64,000 bases of DNA from Tigriopus japonicus (GCA_010645155.1 JAAGOF010000257.1:106815-170814); one strand, 5' to 3'; shown: positions 12,240 through 25,257, counted from the first letter of the stretch. Notes: generated by a model from the letters alone, not told the origin. Program-made: numbers and translations.

Positions 12240-15200
12240 GCCAGCAGCTGCTCATCGTTTCTCTAATGACTCGTTGCAGGAGTTAAATGATCAAAGATCA
12301 GAAATTATGCTCAATTACGCATTCTGGGTTCCTCATGATTGAATGGATTACATCCTTCGTACGTTTATAAACCAGAAAAATTATATCACCTCTCAACAAA
12401 AAGAACATCCAAACTACCACTTTGTCAATCGCAATTTTTAAAAGTCAATTACTAGATCCGATACAGACAATGAGAGAACAAGTAAAGCTGTATGTAAGAA
12501 CATTGCCCTTCAGTAGCAAAGTTATTCTGAAGGCTTTTCAATTGGTTTTATTTAACATGGAATCACGTTGGGACAGCATTATTATAGTGATAGGAAAGGA
12601 CAAACGTGCCAATATACAGTATATCCTATAAGGCGTTTACTTTAAGCTAAAAGCCCAAGGTGGGAATATGGATAGTGTATATAAGAATGACTCTCAATTT
12701 CAAACTGACAATGCTCTTATTAGGTAATATTTTTGAATTCAGCTTTGACTGCATTGAGAGATATGCTTTAACCAAGGGACACAATGTACTAAATGTAAAC
12801 TTTGGTCAGCAGCATTTTTTCTGATTTTGATTTTGAAGGTGCGTCAAAACTGTGTCAAGTGTGTTTTGGCTTATCTTTGACCATCTTTTTTTTTTTTAAA
12901 TCCATTGCTATAAACATTATGATTGATCAGAGACAAGGCGATTGGCAGAAAACCCGTGTGAGATCTGTCTAGTCCAGAGGTCGTAAACCACTTTTGGGTC
13001 AAGGCCCACCACATTTGATTTCATGTTGTCATGGGCCCACCAAGCAGACGTTGGTAGGTTCAGGGGCTCGCAAATTAACGATCAAAGAGCTTTGGGACCA
13101 CCATTTTGGACTTTCCCCATAGCTCGTGGGCCCACCAACGACCCATGTGGGTCGCTGCCCACCGGTTGCCTACCCCTGGTCTAACCTTTCTCATGTTTGC
13201 TGTCTTACAGAAATGAGAGTAAGATTTTTTTCTACGTACGGTAGTCTAAGACTCTTATTGGATCTGGACGTTGCCCAGATCAAATCATATCTAGATTGAT
13301 GAGCCAACCATGGCAAAATCGATACTGTTCATATCTTGTACACTAAACGATGCCTCTTCCATCGATATTGTTGCCTGAGTAGAATAATGAGTGAAGCAGC
13401 TGTCACTGTCTTAACATTTCGAAAGAAGAAGCAACATAAACAATCCTCACCGGCTTCCCCCATCCTTCCCTTGTCAAGAGCTAACGAGCCCCCAAGATTT
13501 CGTCTTTTCTTAAGACAGACACTTTTATATTACATTTTGCATTTCAGCCCTCGTGCTCCTTCCTACTCATGCCATTATTCATCAGCATTGTGGGCTTTGA
13601 AAGTGATCCATCCCCGCTTGTTTACACAAGGAGATTGGATCTTGGAACGAACGTGAAGGAACGAAGAGGCTGGTGGACAAGTCAGGTGTTGTGTGTGTGT
13701 TCCATCTCTTTGGCACTCACAAGAGGAAAAAAAGGTTTCGTTTGCACATACTATGAGGGACACCCTGGACACATGAAAAACGACAAGAAGCCGGACGCAA
13801 AAAACGCACACCGAGGAAAAAGATGTGCTGGTACCCCGATGTGTTTACTTTCCGTTTATTACTCGTCCGGAAAGACGCTTTGGCATCCGATTCTTTTGGA
13901 TTGTAGCAATTGAGGCTTGATAATGATCAGTCTCTTTTGGATATGGTTGTAGGGAAGTTGTTTATTCAATTACTTCAGTGGTTATGAGTATAGGATTAGT
14001 CAAACGAAAAACGAATATCTGTCTTTAGTATTGAGTGCAACTCTTTGAGCCCTTAAAGTTGTCGGTGGCTCCCCCTATACAGCTGAAATTCTTGGAACTA
14101 TTTTTAGCCACAATGAGCTATTGATGGGCTTACAGAACTTGGATGGGTTATGTTTCTTCTCGACTATTTTTTACTGGAAAGAGCGCCTTCTTAATAATCA
14201 ACGATGGGAAAACGATTTTTTTTTGCGTTTGCTGAAATACTGTTTTGACACAAGAAGAAATTCTGATCTAAAGAAAGAAGAAAAAAGAGAAAAAGAAGAC
14301 TCTTTAAACATCTGGTCTTTTCTCAGTTGAGGATTTAAGAGGCAAAGGTGTTTTCTTGCTGAGAAGTAAAATGTTAATCCAACTCTTTGCGTTTAGTACT
14401 TTACGAGTTAGAAAGTCAACAAAAGAGGAAAAAGAAAAAAAGGAAAAAGAAATTGGCTCATAGTACGAGAATTTCACCTAATATGGTTTTAACTACAGTT
14501 CTATATAGACAGAAATGTCACTCCAAAATTGTTCGTGATTCAACAAGCTTGCATTGTGTGTGCCATGGGATTCTAGCTTAGAAAACCACCCCGGAATGCT
14601 AAGTGCAACCTTGCGTGATCGAGGTTGGGTGGTAAAACAAACGTACCGTGTATTTACCTGTGATGCGTTTTTTCGTCTTGGCTTTTGAGTGATGGCACCT
14701 CAGCCAAAGTACCTTATTTCGGGAGTCTTGCACAATCGTTTCGACAATTCTTGCGTCCCGTGACGGTACGCGCTGCAATTGTCAGTGTCTTGGAAGAAAA
14801 GAATTGGCTTCAGCCATCTTAAGAAGCAAGTAGGAGAAGTATTTAATCACCTTTTCCTAACCTCTACTAACCTAACCTATGCTAATGGTCACAACATATG
14901 ATCCCAAAGCCTACAGAAGCTCTTGTAAAAGAAGAGAAGTCTCATTTCGTGTTCTCGTTTCTGATTGGTCAAGAGACGAGGAGGAAATAGAAGGAGGGAA
15001 AAAATCCAAACAAACGAGCCGCAAGGGCAAGAAATCACTCCCCTCTGAAGTTTTTCCCATTTTCGGTGAACTATACATTATTTAATAGCAAATGTCTTGT
15101 ACTTGAACCGTGTAGGTTTTTATTATGTTTAATGGAAATAACCTAATGTTAAGAGAAAACTACTACTTTTCACATGCAGCCACTAAATTCCAATAACTAA

Positions 15201-17188
15201 GGGCGATTTATAAAGAGGCTTTGCTCAGATATTCCAACACAAAGTAACCCCATTTTTCCAGGAAATAGTGGAGCTTGTTAGACGAATGGAAATCGAAAGT
15301 GTACTAGGAGCAGAGGTCCTATAGATTGGAAGCATTCCGTGGGTTGAAGATGTTCCAAAGATTGAAGATGCTACAGAGATTATAGTTGTGATTATATTTA
15401 TTATCATGTGTGATTTAATTGTCATAGTTATCACGGAGGTCGGAGTGATTCCGGAGATCAGATATTGCCTGAAGAAAAGGTACTTTTCAGAGATGTTTCA
15501 AAGATCGAAGATTAGCTGGAAGTCGTTTTTTTCCATGGGCGGCAACAAAGGCTGCAAAATTTCTCTTGATATAAATTTGATCCACTAAGTAATAATAAAC
15601 ATGCAAGAACAGTTAGAACAGACATGTAAGCCATGATCTTGACATTATTTTATTCTACAACTACATCTAGATCCTTTAATTTTAAGGACCCGAGGTTTTC
15701 CTTTGTTCTGGATCCTTTGGGCGATGTATTTTATAGCCTTTATGCTTATGACCTAAAAGCTATTCTGTTTTTGGATTTTATACACCATTGGTTAGAGTTC
15801 TTTTTCTGCATTTCGAAAGATCATTCCAGTACCTTTCAGAACCAGATCCAGATCCAGAACCTTCCGTTCACGCATTTTCCGATTGTAACCTATTCCGAAT
15901 ACTAGTTTTCCGAATCTGATATATGTCCGATTAGTCAAAAGTACGATTTGTGGCTTATTTACCAGATTTCCGAATAATCATTTGTGTATCGTCGGAAAAA
16001 AACCGAGGTAAATTGGAACCCTAGCCATTTGGAAACATGATTTATTCGGAAAAATATATAATCGGAAAATGGGTAACAAGTAGCTTAGACGGTCATGTCT
16101 TACACGGAAAAGTGGAAAACAGAATTGCAGAAAAAAGTTTTCGTGCATACTAAGTCATGGAAATGTCATTGTTAGCGGTTTCTATAATTAAAGGACATAT
16201 AACCTCGCACACTGATTTACACAAGCCTTTGCATTTACAGAATTCATTGAAGAATCCAATTGTTCCAAATTGGGGCTCTCTGTGGAGTTAAGAGAAAAGA
16301 GAATTTGAGTGACCCATGGTCCGGTAAGAGTGAGTCAAGAGATATTAGTAGACTACTGTATTTTACAAAGAATACACGCACAAATATATCATACACAGGA
16401 TCGAGTACTCAAGCAAGCGGAGATCATACATTTGCCCCACCACCCCACCTTCGGGGAAATAATCGGCCTTGAGACATGGGAATGGCACGGAGACGTGGCA
16501 GGATATGATATATCTGTAGTTACACCCATAATCCGTCGCAAACGTCCAAGTCCGAATCAACAGCCACAAAAGTCTGGCACCATCCACAAGAGCCAGTAAT
16601 ACGACGACAAGGGAGGGCCATTAATGCGGGCCAGCTATGTCGGGGTCACTAGAACAGCGGACGCGAGGTCTGCCAAGCAAACTATTTGAAAAATCATTCA
16701 GGAACACACAAAGCAGATGATGTTTGAGCACATATTAGTTAACGAAAACGTTTAAATCTTCACGGTATGGCCAAAAAGATTCTCTCAAGGATCCATATTC
16801 ACTACATTGAAATGTGAGCTTCTGTCTTGTTTGGATTTTTTTAAGCTTAGCCTTTTCGCCGCCATGAATTTTCTGTCGCTAGTGTCTTGACAACGCTTCT
16901 TTTACAAGAGGTTCTTTACCAAAGCCTAGCTAGCCCTGCAGGGCCTTAAGCCTAATCCTAAAACTGTGTTGCAACATACAATTTGCATATTTATCTATGC
17001 CGAGACACTGAGAATCCGTGCGCGAACTTGGAGTTCTAGGTCCAAGAGTGTAGCGGCCCGTTTTTAAGACTGCCTGGAATCTGGTGATTCCCGTTTAGAG
17101 AACTCTTATCAAGAAGTAGCAACCACATGCTTTTATTGCGAAAACAAAACATTTGCTACATTTGTTTTTACCACGCAACCTCGCTCAC
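12240..17188. other. intergenic, mostly unassigned
   Basis: It contains one diverged hAT MITE (12975-13178). Open frames at 13336-13913 and 14879-15085 are not convincing. Segments near 15330-15500 repeat the phrase GATTGAAGATG/GATCGAAGATT loosely. I see nothing else that can be supported. Confidence 0.35.
12975..13178. mobile_element. hAT-type MITE, diverged, inverted relative to 8720-8929
   Basis: The right end GGTTGCCTACCCCTG matches the inverted left end of the element at 8720, and the interior shares GTTGGTAGGTTCAGGGG and the GGGCCCACCA words. The left end is mutated (CAGAGGTCGTAAACC). The flanks GTCTAGTC and GTCTAACC match at 6 of 8 positions, consistent with an old 8-bp duplication. 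Confidence 0.7.
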
Positions 17189-17466
17189 GTAAGGTTGCGC
17201 TTGGCATTGCGGGGTGGTTTTCTAAGATAGAGCCATGGGATTTGACATTGAGCACATTTAGTTTCGTGATTCAAACCTGGAAATTGCGATTTCAGGGAGT
17301 CAGTGGCGGATTGGTCTTTCGCCTGCTGTGCTCGAACAAGAGCAAGGCATAAAGAATCAAGTCTCCTGGCACTCTTGCTGCTGGACTGCTGAAATGAGCT
17401 CAAAGCAAATCTCCATTGACCTAACTGGAGTGACATTTCTGTGTATATAGAACTGTAGTTTTCCAA
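17189..17466 (-). CDS. orphan first exon with a Cys-x-x-Cys motif, unrecognised
   Basis: The frame opens with MENYSSIYTEMSLQLGQW and runs 92 codons to a donor CTTAC|GTGAGC. It has a helical middle (SARRLDSLCLALVRAQQAK) and a KCAQCQIPWL motif near residue 72, followed by basic residues (RKPPRNAKR). A CxxC followed by a basic tract could be the first half of a zinc ribbon, as in small RNase P/MRP-type or nucleolar proteins, but no family can be named. Downstream exons were not found between here and the K2P-like exon. Composition and donor suggest a real exon. Confidence 0.35.
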
Positions 17467-18412
17467 GTAGTTGCCATATAATATGCACTACATGGTGCAT
17501 TTTATGACAATGCTTTCTTCTCATCGGGCACTAGTTTCAATCACCTTTTTGGTCATATTTGAGTGAATTAGAAAATATTGGACTAACATAAGTACACATG
17601 TTTTGGGTCTGAGGGGAGAAATGATATAAATGAATGTCAATAATGCAGTCCAAACATGATAAATGTTGATATGACGTCTTGCTAATTCAGTTCGTTCGTT
17701 GGCATCTTTTTTCCCCTGAGTTTGGAAATTCAAGTCAAAAATACTTTCTTTCATCTTTTCTTTTCAAAAAGGAGGAATATTACTCTTTTTCCCAGAAATC
17801 CGAATTTAATTTCCTCATGTGACCCAAGTGTGATTTTTTTTTGGGTGCAAAGTGCACTATGAAGACTCACGATTCTGATCCGGTTCTCGATATCTGATGA
17901 CAGAATTGATGAAAAAGTCGAAAATAGTATTGACACAATAGTAAATTTGAATGGCTCTCATCCCACCCCAAGGTCATGAAATAACCGGCTATTAGGTTGA
18001 AATTACAGAAGATGGATTTGATTTTAACATTTCAAAACATCATAAATTTGGCACATTCTAATGTTATTGTAAATTTAGAATACTAGCTTTTAGACCTATC
18101 AGTCACCCTTGAGAGACTGAGGCTTAGAGGAGTATAGAAATACTAAAAGGCAGAGATTGGCATTCGTAGGCTAACACACGGTGCCGATGATTCACGCTGG
18201 TGATTGGTCAAGAGCATTCAGTTGAACATTCAGCTTATTCTCACAAAGTTCAATAATAAACAAGAGTGGTTCTTCTTTGTTGATTTTGTAGTGCTTTTAC
18301 TTGGTGATGGGGTTGCCAATTTACCTATGTGAAATCAAATTCCCCTCTGTCTACCAGTATTTATAAACCCGTTTTTTCTTTAAAGAGCACCAAAAGGCAT
18401 GGCATCCCTGAC

Positions 18413-18561
18413 TGTAGTGACTTCTGAGCAGGGTTGCAAATCAAACTCCCATTCGTGTTCGCTCATATACAAGAGCAAAGCACCCATTCTCCAAGCAGTA
18501 ACCCTACCTTGCAACCTCCCGTAAAAAAACTTGCGCAAGCCGAGATTTCACATCACTGAGA
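18413..18561. mobile_element. truncated copy of the 18874-19171 MITE family, inverted
   Basis: It shares, in the opposite orientation, GACTTCTGAGCAGGGTTGCA, CTACCTTGCAACCT and an AAACTTGCGCAAG / TTTCACATCACT end with the intact element. The ends are eroded and no duplication is seen. Confidence 0.5.
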
Positions 18562-18873
18562 TTTTGTTGTCAATCACCCGATCATGTGACATTAAATGGC
18601 CCTTGTTTCAACTCCAGACTAATTCAAATTCACTTTTTTCATATCAGGTAAATACCTTAGACACATTTCCAGCAGACTTGAGGATTTTCAATAACCAAAC
18701 TGCCCTATCAAATGAGTGAAATAGTTTAGATGTGTTTCTTAGAAGTAAAGGTTCCTTTAATCATGAACGTCGGCTTCCCGCATGATGAATGACGTCACAG
18801 ACAGTCCGTGCCGGGTCGGGCAATCATAGATTTGAATGCCAATCTCTGAGAGGGTCCCTAGAGAAGTATAGAG

Positions 18874-19171
18874 TAGTGATGTGACTTGGTGTGTTGGGCA
18901 AGCTTTTTTGCGCGAGGTCGCAAGGTAGGGTCACCTGATGGAGATTTCGTGTTGTGCTCAGCTATATCAGCAAACTCAAATTTGAGTGTCATTTGCAACC
19001 CTGTTCAGAAGTCACAAAAGTTAGGGACGCCGTTCCGTTCTCCTTGATGAAAAAACAGGTTTTTGAAGATTGGTAAGCAAAGAGGAATACGATTTCACAA
19101 AGGTCAATTGGCGACACTACCTTACGACCTCGCGCAAAAAATCTTGCCCAATACACCAAGTCACATCACTA
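18874..19171. mobile_element. hAT-type MITE with 8-bp target-site duplication
   Basis: The terminal inverted repeats run about 46 bp: TAGTGATGTGACTTGGTG at the left and its near-perfect complement CACCAAGTCACATCACTA at the right, both continuing through GCGCGAGGTCG. The flanks are an exact duplication GTATAGAG (18866-18873 and 19172-19179). The 298-bp element is non-coding. TAGTGATG-type ends with 8-bp duplications are characteristic of hAT. Confidence 0.85.
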
Positions 19172-19638
19172 GTATAGAGAGGTATTAGAGTCGTCATTTT
19201 GTCTCCCTTGTTTGTAGCTGATACTGGCCTTAGTTACCCATAAGTTGCGTGAAAAAGCAAATATTTCCAAGGAATATCGTAAAAATTTGCCCTTGCAAGT
19301 GGAAGTTCATGGTACAAATAAAAGTACGCAAGACATATTCTCAATGCCAAATCCTATAAACATGCAAATAAATGGTTGCAATTTGTAGAAAATCTACTAC
19401 ATTGAGCACTTTAGTTCAATTTGAGATAAGTAAACCGTAAGCAGGAGGCCACATGCTGAAAACTATAAGTGTTTCATCAAACCTTCATCATTAGGCCTGG
19501 GAATTTCATTAAAAAATCGTTGATTGTCATTTGGGGCCCTTATTGCAAGGATTTGCACTTTGAGCGCTTACTTGCATCAAGTTGAATTTTAAGCGCTTAT
19601 TTGATTCACAGGTAGAAAAAATCAAAGATACCTTAATA

Positions 19639-20481
19639 NNNNNNNNNNNNNNNNNNNNNNNNNNNNNNNNNNNNNNNNNNNNNNNNNNNNNNNNNNNNNN
19701 NNNNNNNNNNNNNNNNNNNNNNNNNNNNNNNNNNNNNNNNNNNNNNNNNNNNNNNNNNNNNNNNNNNNNNNNNNNNNNNNNNNNNNNNNNNNNNNNNNNN
19801 NNNNNNNNNNNNNNNNNNNNNNNNNNNNNNNNNNNNNNNNNNNNNNNNNNNNNNNNNNNNNNNNNNNNNNNNNNNNNNNNNNNNNNNNNNNNNNNNNNNN
19901 NNNNNNNNNNNNNNNNNNNNNNNNNNNNNNNNNNNNNNNNNNNNNNNNNNNNNNNNNNNNNNNNNNNNNNNNNNNNNNNNNNNNNNNNNNNNNNNNNNNN
20001 NNNNNNNNNNNNNNNNNNNNNNNNNNNNNNNNNNNNNNNNNNNNNNNNNNNNNNNNNNNNNNNNNNNNNNNNNNNNNNNNNNNNNNNNNNNNNNNNNNNN
20101 NNNNNNNNNNNNNNNNNNNNNNNNNNNNNNNNNNNNNNNNNNNNNNNNNNNNNNNNNNNNNNNNNNNNNNNNNNNNNNNNNNNNNNNNNNNNNNNNNNNN
20201 NNNNNNNNNNNNNNNNNNNNNNNNNNNNNNNNNNNNNNNNNNNNNNNNNNNNNNNNNNNNNNNNNNNNNNNNNNNNNNNNNNNNNNNNNNNNNNNNNNNN
20301 NNNNNNNNNNNNNNNNNNNNNNNNNNNNNNNNNNNNNNNNNNNNNNNNNNNNNNNNNNNNNNNNNNNNNNNNNNNNNNNNNNNNNNNNNNNNNNNNNNNN
20401 NNNNNNNNNNNNNNNNNNNNNNNNNNNNNNNNNNNNNNNNNNNNNNNNNNNNNNNNNNNNNNNNNNNNNNNNNNNNNNNNN
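19639..20481. other. assembly gap (843 N)
   Basis: A run of unknown bases next to a LINE reverse-transcriptase fragment. It probably reflects collapsed repeat sequence. Open frames drawn across it are meaningless. Confidence 1.
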
Positions 20482-20616
20482 TTTCGAGTCCTGCCCATTC
20501 CTTCCACAAACTAATTTTGTGTCATCAGCATATGAAGAAATACTGGCTTTTGTTCTAAAATTCTGGAGAGGAGCAATAAAGAGAATAAACAAGAGCGGAC
20601 CTAAAATGACATAAGC
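20482..20616 (-). pseudogene. LINE reverse transcriptase fragment (YADD motif)
   Basis: On the minus strand this reads GPLLFILFIAPLQNFRTKA followed by SSYADDTKLVCG and GQDSK, the fingers-to-palm region with the catalytic YADD of non-LTR reverse transcriptases. It matches the fragment at 35807-36345 closely (KLVCGKSGQDSR). It is cut off by the gap on the 3' side and by divergence on the 5' side, so it is a dead fragment. Confidence 0.8.
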
Positions 20617-22681
20617 GGACATAAAAATATGGTGCTCAAGATACAAAAGATTGCAATTTTTAGCCCCATGAATCATTAATCAACAACCCAGACCTTAAAA
20701 ACCCAAAACAAAACATTTAATGCCCCCCTGAAACATGATTTTATTTGCAATCTGGGCCTTTTTTATTTGTATCTTCAAGGACATTTAAGGCATCTTTTTT
20801 GCATTAAAATCACAGACATATTCATCATTCTCTGGATGATCTTCCTCATTTAATATTTTTCCCATCATAACTCATTTATATTTCTAAACCATTTAAAGAG
20901 GTGAGGAACCTTTGCAATAAGCCAAATATATAGAGGAATCAGAAACGCGCCCTACAATTTCTGGATTGAGATCTAACGTGAGATCAAAGCACAATGAAGA
21001 ACTGAAGGGGAGGATTGACAACCCTCTTGGTCGGGACGAAGTTTATTTGTAAAATGTTCGACATTGTGTTCCAAGTCAGTTTTCGGCCGTGTTTATTTTA
21101 AGGGGAAGTCACCCTGAGCTCTTAGTCCAATTGGAAACAACACCTCCCTAGGGGGAAACGTGAAGAACTACAATGGCCAAGTCTTCCCAATCCATCGGTC
21201 CAAATGGCACTTTGACTGATGTGAAGAAAATAAACAGACTTGAAGTAAAGTTTGTTTCCTTGTTTTCCATTTACAGAAGACGAGAATGTTCGCATAAAAG
21301 CTTATTGGTGCCATAAAAGGAACCAAACTAGCTTTATTTTCGTGACCCCTCGGTTTTGACTTTCAGGCACATGTGGTGTTGCCTAATAAAATTGCCTTGT
21401 AATGACAGCATTAAGGGATATTTTCAAGTAATGAAATTTCATTGACCGTTTTTGTGCTTAAATTTTTGATGGTTTTGACAAAAAATATTGTAGATTTAAC
21501 TTTTCGGGATGACCTTCAAGAACTATGTTTTTTTTTTAACTTTTGTGATATTTTTGGAAGTTTAATTGCCAAACAAAAAATTTCAAATTTGATCTCAATT
21601 GAAACCAATAGGTGGAACAAAATCGTTTATTTTTTAAATTGATCCATAGCACTCCCTCATAACGTGGCATCAATGTTATTTTTCTTCAAATTTATTGCCA
21701 TTCCCTTCCCAACGATCTGGTTATAGGTGAAATTCTCCCGGTTTCAGAAGGCATTTTCTTCTACTTTTCCTTCCTTTGAACTTTCTGATATGATATCCTT
21801 TAAAACATGAGTGTTCAATTTTCTCGTTTTCATCTGAAACACGATTTCCTCTTTGATCTAGGACTAATAAAAAAGGGAAAAAACAAGTCTACTTTGCTTT
21901 GCTTTGCTTTTTATGAACATCAGAATATCATACCAATTCTGAAGTTGCTTAATGTCCAACTTCACCTCGTTCATATTGCCCTTTGGAACGCTATGTTGGC
22001 TTGAGGTCTCTCCCCGCAAGATTTTTATGACTTCAACGAGGAGTTTCATTGCCAGATGTAAATCAAAGGCCAGAAGTCAAGACAAGTCGAAGTTTCTGGC
22101 CTTTTTCATCTCCCCCTTCCCAAAATTCGATATGCACTCTCTCTATCTCTTTACATAACTACAGACAATAGTACTTTGAAAGTGCAATTTCTGCTTCAGA
22201 TAAGAACGATCCAAAAATCCACGTTTGCAAAGGCAAGTGAGCCTTGAATTTGCATCGGAGGATGGTCTTTAAGAGATAGTTCCTTCGACAACGCTCACAA
22301 ACTGGAACACAATCCCAAAGTCCTAGTTCAACCATTATGAATCGAAACCCTCGGATGTGATGTGGCTTCTACGTAGTAGGTCTGTTGTTTTTCCAAAGGT
22401 GTTTTACGGCCCTCCAGAGGCCTTTGTTTGCCACGTTCTCACACTTCAACGACGAGATGGATCCACTTGGAACACGATTTCTCTTCGGGAAAGTTCGCGC
22501 AACAAATAACTGCATTCGATTACTTCCAAAGGCGATTGTAATCTATTATTGCACTCTAGTGTTGGTTAAGCATGCCAAATACAGACGGCTCTTGGGAAAG
22601 TGGCCCTTGTGGTACTTTCTAGAGGTCGATACGGCGTTTCTGACCACACATGTTTGTTTTGTCCATTGATATTATGCAATA
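20617..22681. other. intergenic
   Basis: Contains the dispersed repeat copy at 20690-20830. No exon is supported; small open frames near 21442-22158 lack protein-like features. Confidence 0.35.
20690..20830 (+). repeat. dispersed ATTTGCATT-rich repeat, second copy
   Basis: Matches 5990-6130 in motif order (CCCCCTGAAACATG, TTTATTTGCA, TCTGGGC, CAAGGACA). Its position next to a LINE fragment may be chance. Confidence 0.5.
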
Positions 22682-22889
22682 GCAATTAAGGAAGGATTGG
22701 ACAAATATTTAAATACTATTCCTGACCAACCCACTATTCAAGGGTTGTACAGATCTGCCAACAGTAACTCATTGGTAGACTAAATTTCATGTAAACGGTA
22801 ATTTTATAAACGATATTAATCGTTAACTCTCTTTACAGGGAATCCCATTCCTTGTAGCGGTTTTAAAAATCCGCCCCCCCCAAAAAAAA
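22682..22889 (+). mobile_element. LINE 3' end: last RT codons plus tail (copy c)
   Basis: The first 80 bases read KEGLDKYLNTIPDQPTIQG-like codons and then a CRSANSNSL ending that aligns with the C-terminus of the element at 32604 (GLDKFLNTIPDQPTHYSS). The conserved untranslated tail follows, ending with a C-run and an A-run. This copy ties the tail to the reverse transcriptase. Confidence 0.75.
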
Positions 22890-25020
22890 CCAATATGGTT
22901 AAATTCAAATGGTTCAAATAGGCAAAATAATTTTTTGGCCAAAATAGTTTTTTTTAGGATTTATTTATTATTCAACGGAATCAAAATATTTTCTATTATA
23001 TCCTCATACACTTGCATTCCATTTTATTGTTGATATAACATAATGCTCATTTTCCGAATTAAGTGGCTAGTTTTGCTATATTTCGGGAATTTTTCGTGTC
23101 TATTTGCCATTTTATTTGCCATTTCTTTGTTTATTTGCCATTTTGGGCGTTTTTATTTGCCATTTTTTGGGCCTAAAAGGCATGTTTTATTTGCCAGAAA
23201 TCTGCACCCCTACTCATTACATGTACACTAAACATGGACATAAACAAAGTAAAATCTTTTGAACTGGCAATTAGTTAGGATCATACGCGTACCAAACTTT
23301 CTTGGCCCCTAAAGTGTCTCCACATTGTTGCAAAAGAGCAACAAAAGGCACAAGACAATATTGTTTCAATCACATTAATTTTTTCAAGTATTTCTAAAAA
23401 TCTTGTGTTTCTTTTTCCATTTCCATCCAAGTTTTGTGATTTTACTTCTTCTGACACGTTCCTTCTCCTTTTTTATGCGCGTTCTCTTTTGCTAAAGTGG
23501 CTCTACTATGAACCACTCAAATCATTTGATTCAATATAACCTTAAATCCGCTTCCAAAGTTTCCACGGCCAAAAAAACAATTCTAAGAAAAACGCACGTT
23601 CTCCTACAATACAAAATCCTTCATCAAAATATATCCTTTAAAGAGATATGCAAGGTTTTTGACCGACCACTTTTGAAATTTGAGCTCAGTTTGGAAATTT
23701 TAGATGAAAAAAGATGCAAAACTTCTTGAAGGGATTCAGAAAAGAGCACTTAGTGGTTAAAGTGGTTGAAGAATAAACTTCGTGTAGTCGGACTAAACTT
23801 CGTGTTCATTAGAAGAGGGAAGCAAATGAAACTTTCAAAATCAGGTGAGGTCTCAAAAATCTTGATTCGACGCCGATCAATCACTATGTAGAGCACAGAT
23901 TACTTAAAATACAGATATCTCAATATTGGCCTCACCATGAACGCCCTCTTCGAAGGATTACCTTAAAAAACAAAGATTTACCACAAAAAGGATTTTTAAG
24001 TTTTAACAAATTCAAAAACTACTCAAAATTAGAGAGTTTTGCCATTTTCCTCCAATTGTGTGTTTGTGCACGGAAAAGCTCTGTTTGCACCAAAATGTTT
24101 ATCATTTCAAGCGCTTTCTTGCAACTGTTGTTCTTTGAAAGCCTTTTGAGTTCCCAAATGAAACCATTCGGGTATTCCAAAAGCCCTTTTTGCCCCAGTT
24201 CAAACACCTTTTGTATGGTGAGACTCTTTCCTGAACCTGCTGAGTTGTCCTTTGAAATTCTCGTGGCTTACCTTTCGTTCAGAGTGAAGTTTCACATGCA
24301 ATCCCAGTGTCTGTTCCACTCTGGATAATCAGCAACTGGAACTCAATTCACAATGTCGCCAAAAGCACACATTCCATCACTTTTACCACCTTCCAAGGTA
24401 AATGAACCTTCTACCAGGAACCAAAATAAACCACAGACACACTCAATGGCTAAGTCTGATCTACGAACACCAAGGGTAAGAATTTTGTAATGCTTGGTAT
24501 GTATGGAAGTGAATGAGAATGAATGCGAGAAGGTTTGTGGGTGAGGGTGACCCTAGTTCTCAAAAAAACGACACCGCGATATCTCGTACGTTCCACTCTT
24601 CACTCCGACTCTTTTCGCACTATTAGCTTCGTTGGAGAAGTCTCTTCAAGCGCACAAACAAACGCAAAGCAAAGCGCGAGGAAGCCTGGAACAACCCGGA
24701 AACAGGAACAACTTGTATTGAGTGATCGCTCCACAGATCTGGTCAGGATTGAGATCTCATGAGAGAACTCAGGAGTGACCTCTGGTTACTTTAGGGGCCA
24801 TGCTATCCCATAATTTCGACCATAATTAACCCTCAAGGGCGGAAAGGTGTGTGCTTGAAGAATTTCGTCGCATTAAAAGTGGACTGTTTGGGGCATTGAG
24901 AGGTGAAGTGGAAACGAATGCAAGGTGAGTTATTAAGGACACCAAGGAGTACAGTGAAGCATACCGAAGTACGGTATACTCCATTGTAGCATGGTCTAAG
25001 CATAAAAGCAGCGTCAAACC
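22890..25020. other. intergenic with weak repeat traces
   Basis: TTTATTTGCCATTTT occurs several times in 23090-23200. Around 23690-23760 the codons LDEKRCKTSLEGIQKRAL resemble the C-terminal part of a LINE reverse transcriptase, but stops follow at once. No gene is supported. Confidence 0.35.
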
Positions 25021-25240
25021 ATAGGGTCAGTTGTTGATACTTTTGGAAGCAAAGTAAAAGCATAGGTGAAACAAAGTAAGACACAATACAAATATCCACT
25101 CTCGAGTCAAGTCTCATCACATATGCTTCGTTTTTGTTATTTAAAAATGCACCTTTCGTAATGAAACTACACTCTAGCATTCCTACTGCGTCTTATTGTG
25201 CTTCAACTATACTGTCAAATGCCCTCAACAACTGACCTTA
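25021..25240. mobile_element. TA-flanked miniature inverted-repeat element
   Basis: Ends GGGTCAGTTGTTGATAC and CTCAACAACTGACCT are inverted relative to each other and each abuts TA. Interior words (ACTGCGT, CAAAGTAA) match the element at 8984-9182. Same family, non-coding. Confidence 0.5.
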
Positions 25241-25257
25241 TAGCTTGCTACGATTTA

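Larger units (their letters stand above)
17467..19638. other. intergenic with hAT MITEs
   Basis: No exon is supported. A hAT MITE lies at 18874-19171 and a truncated relative at 18413-18561. A further weak inverted similarity links 18140-18180 to 18815-18850 (phrase AGAGATTGGCATTC and its complement). Confidence 0.4.

Noticed and set aside
19527..20676. Several long open frames of 295-347 codons
   Set aside because: They consist mainly of N from the 843-base gap. Only the LINE codons at 20482-20616 are real.
23508..23990. LINE-like reverse transcriptase remnant
   Set aside because: A short stretch (LEGIQKRAL) looks right, but surrounding codons are broken and similarity to the local LINE family is too weak to call.
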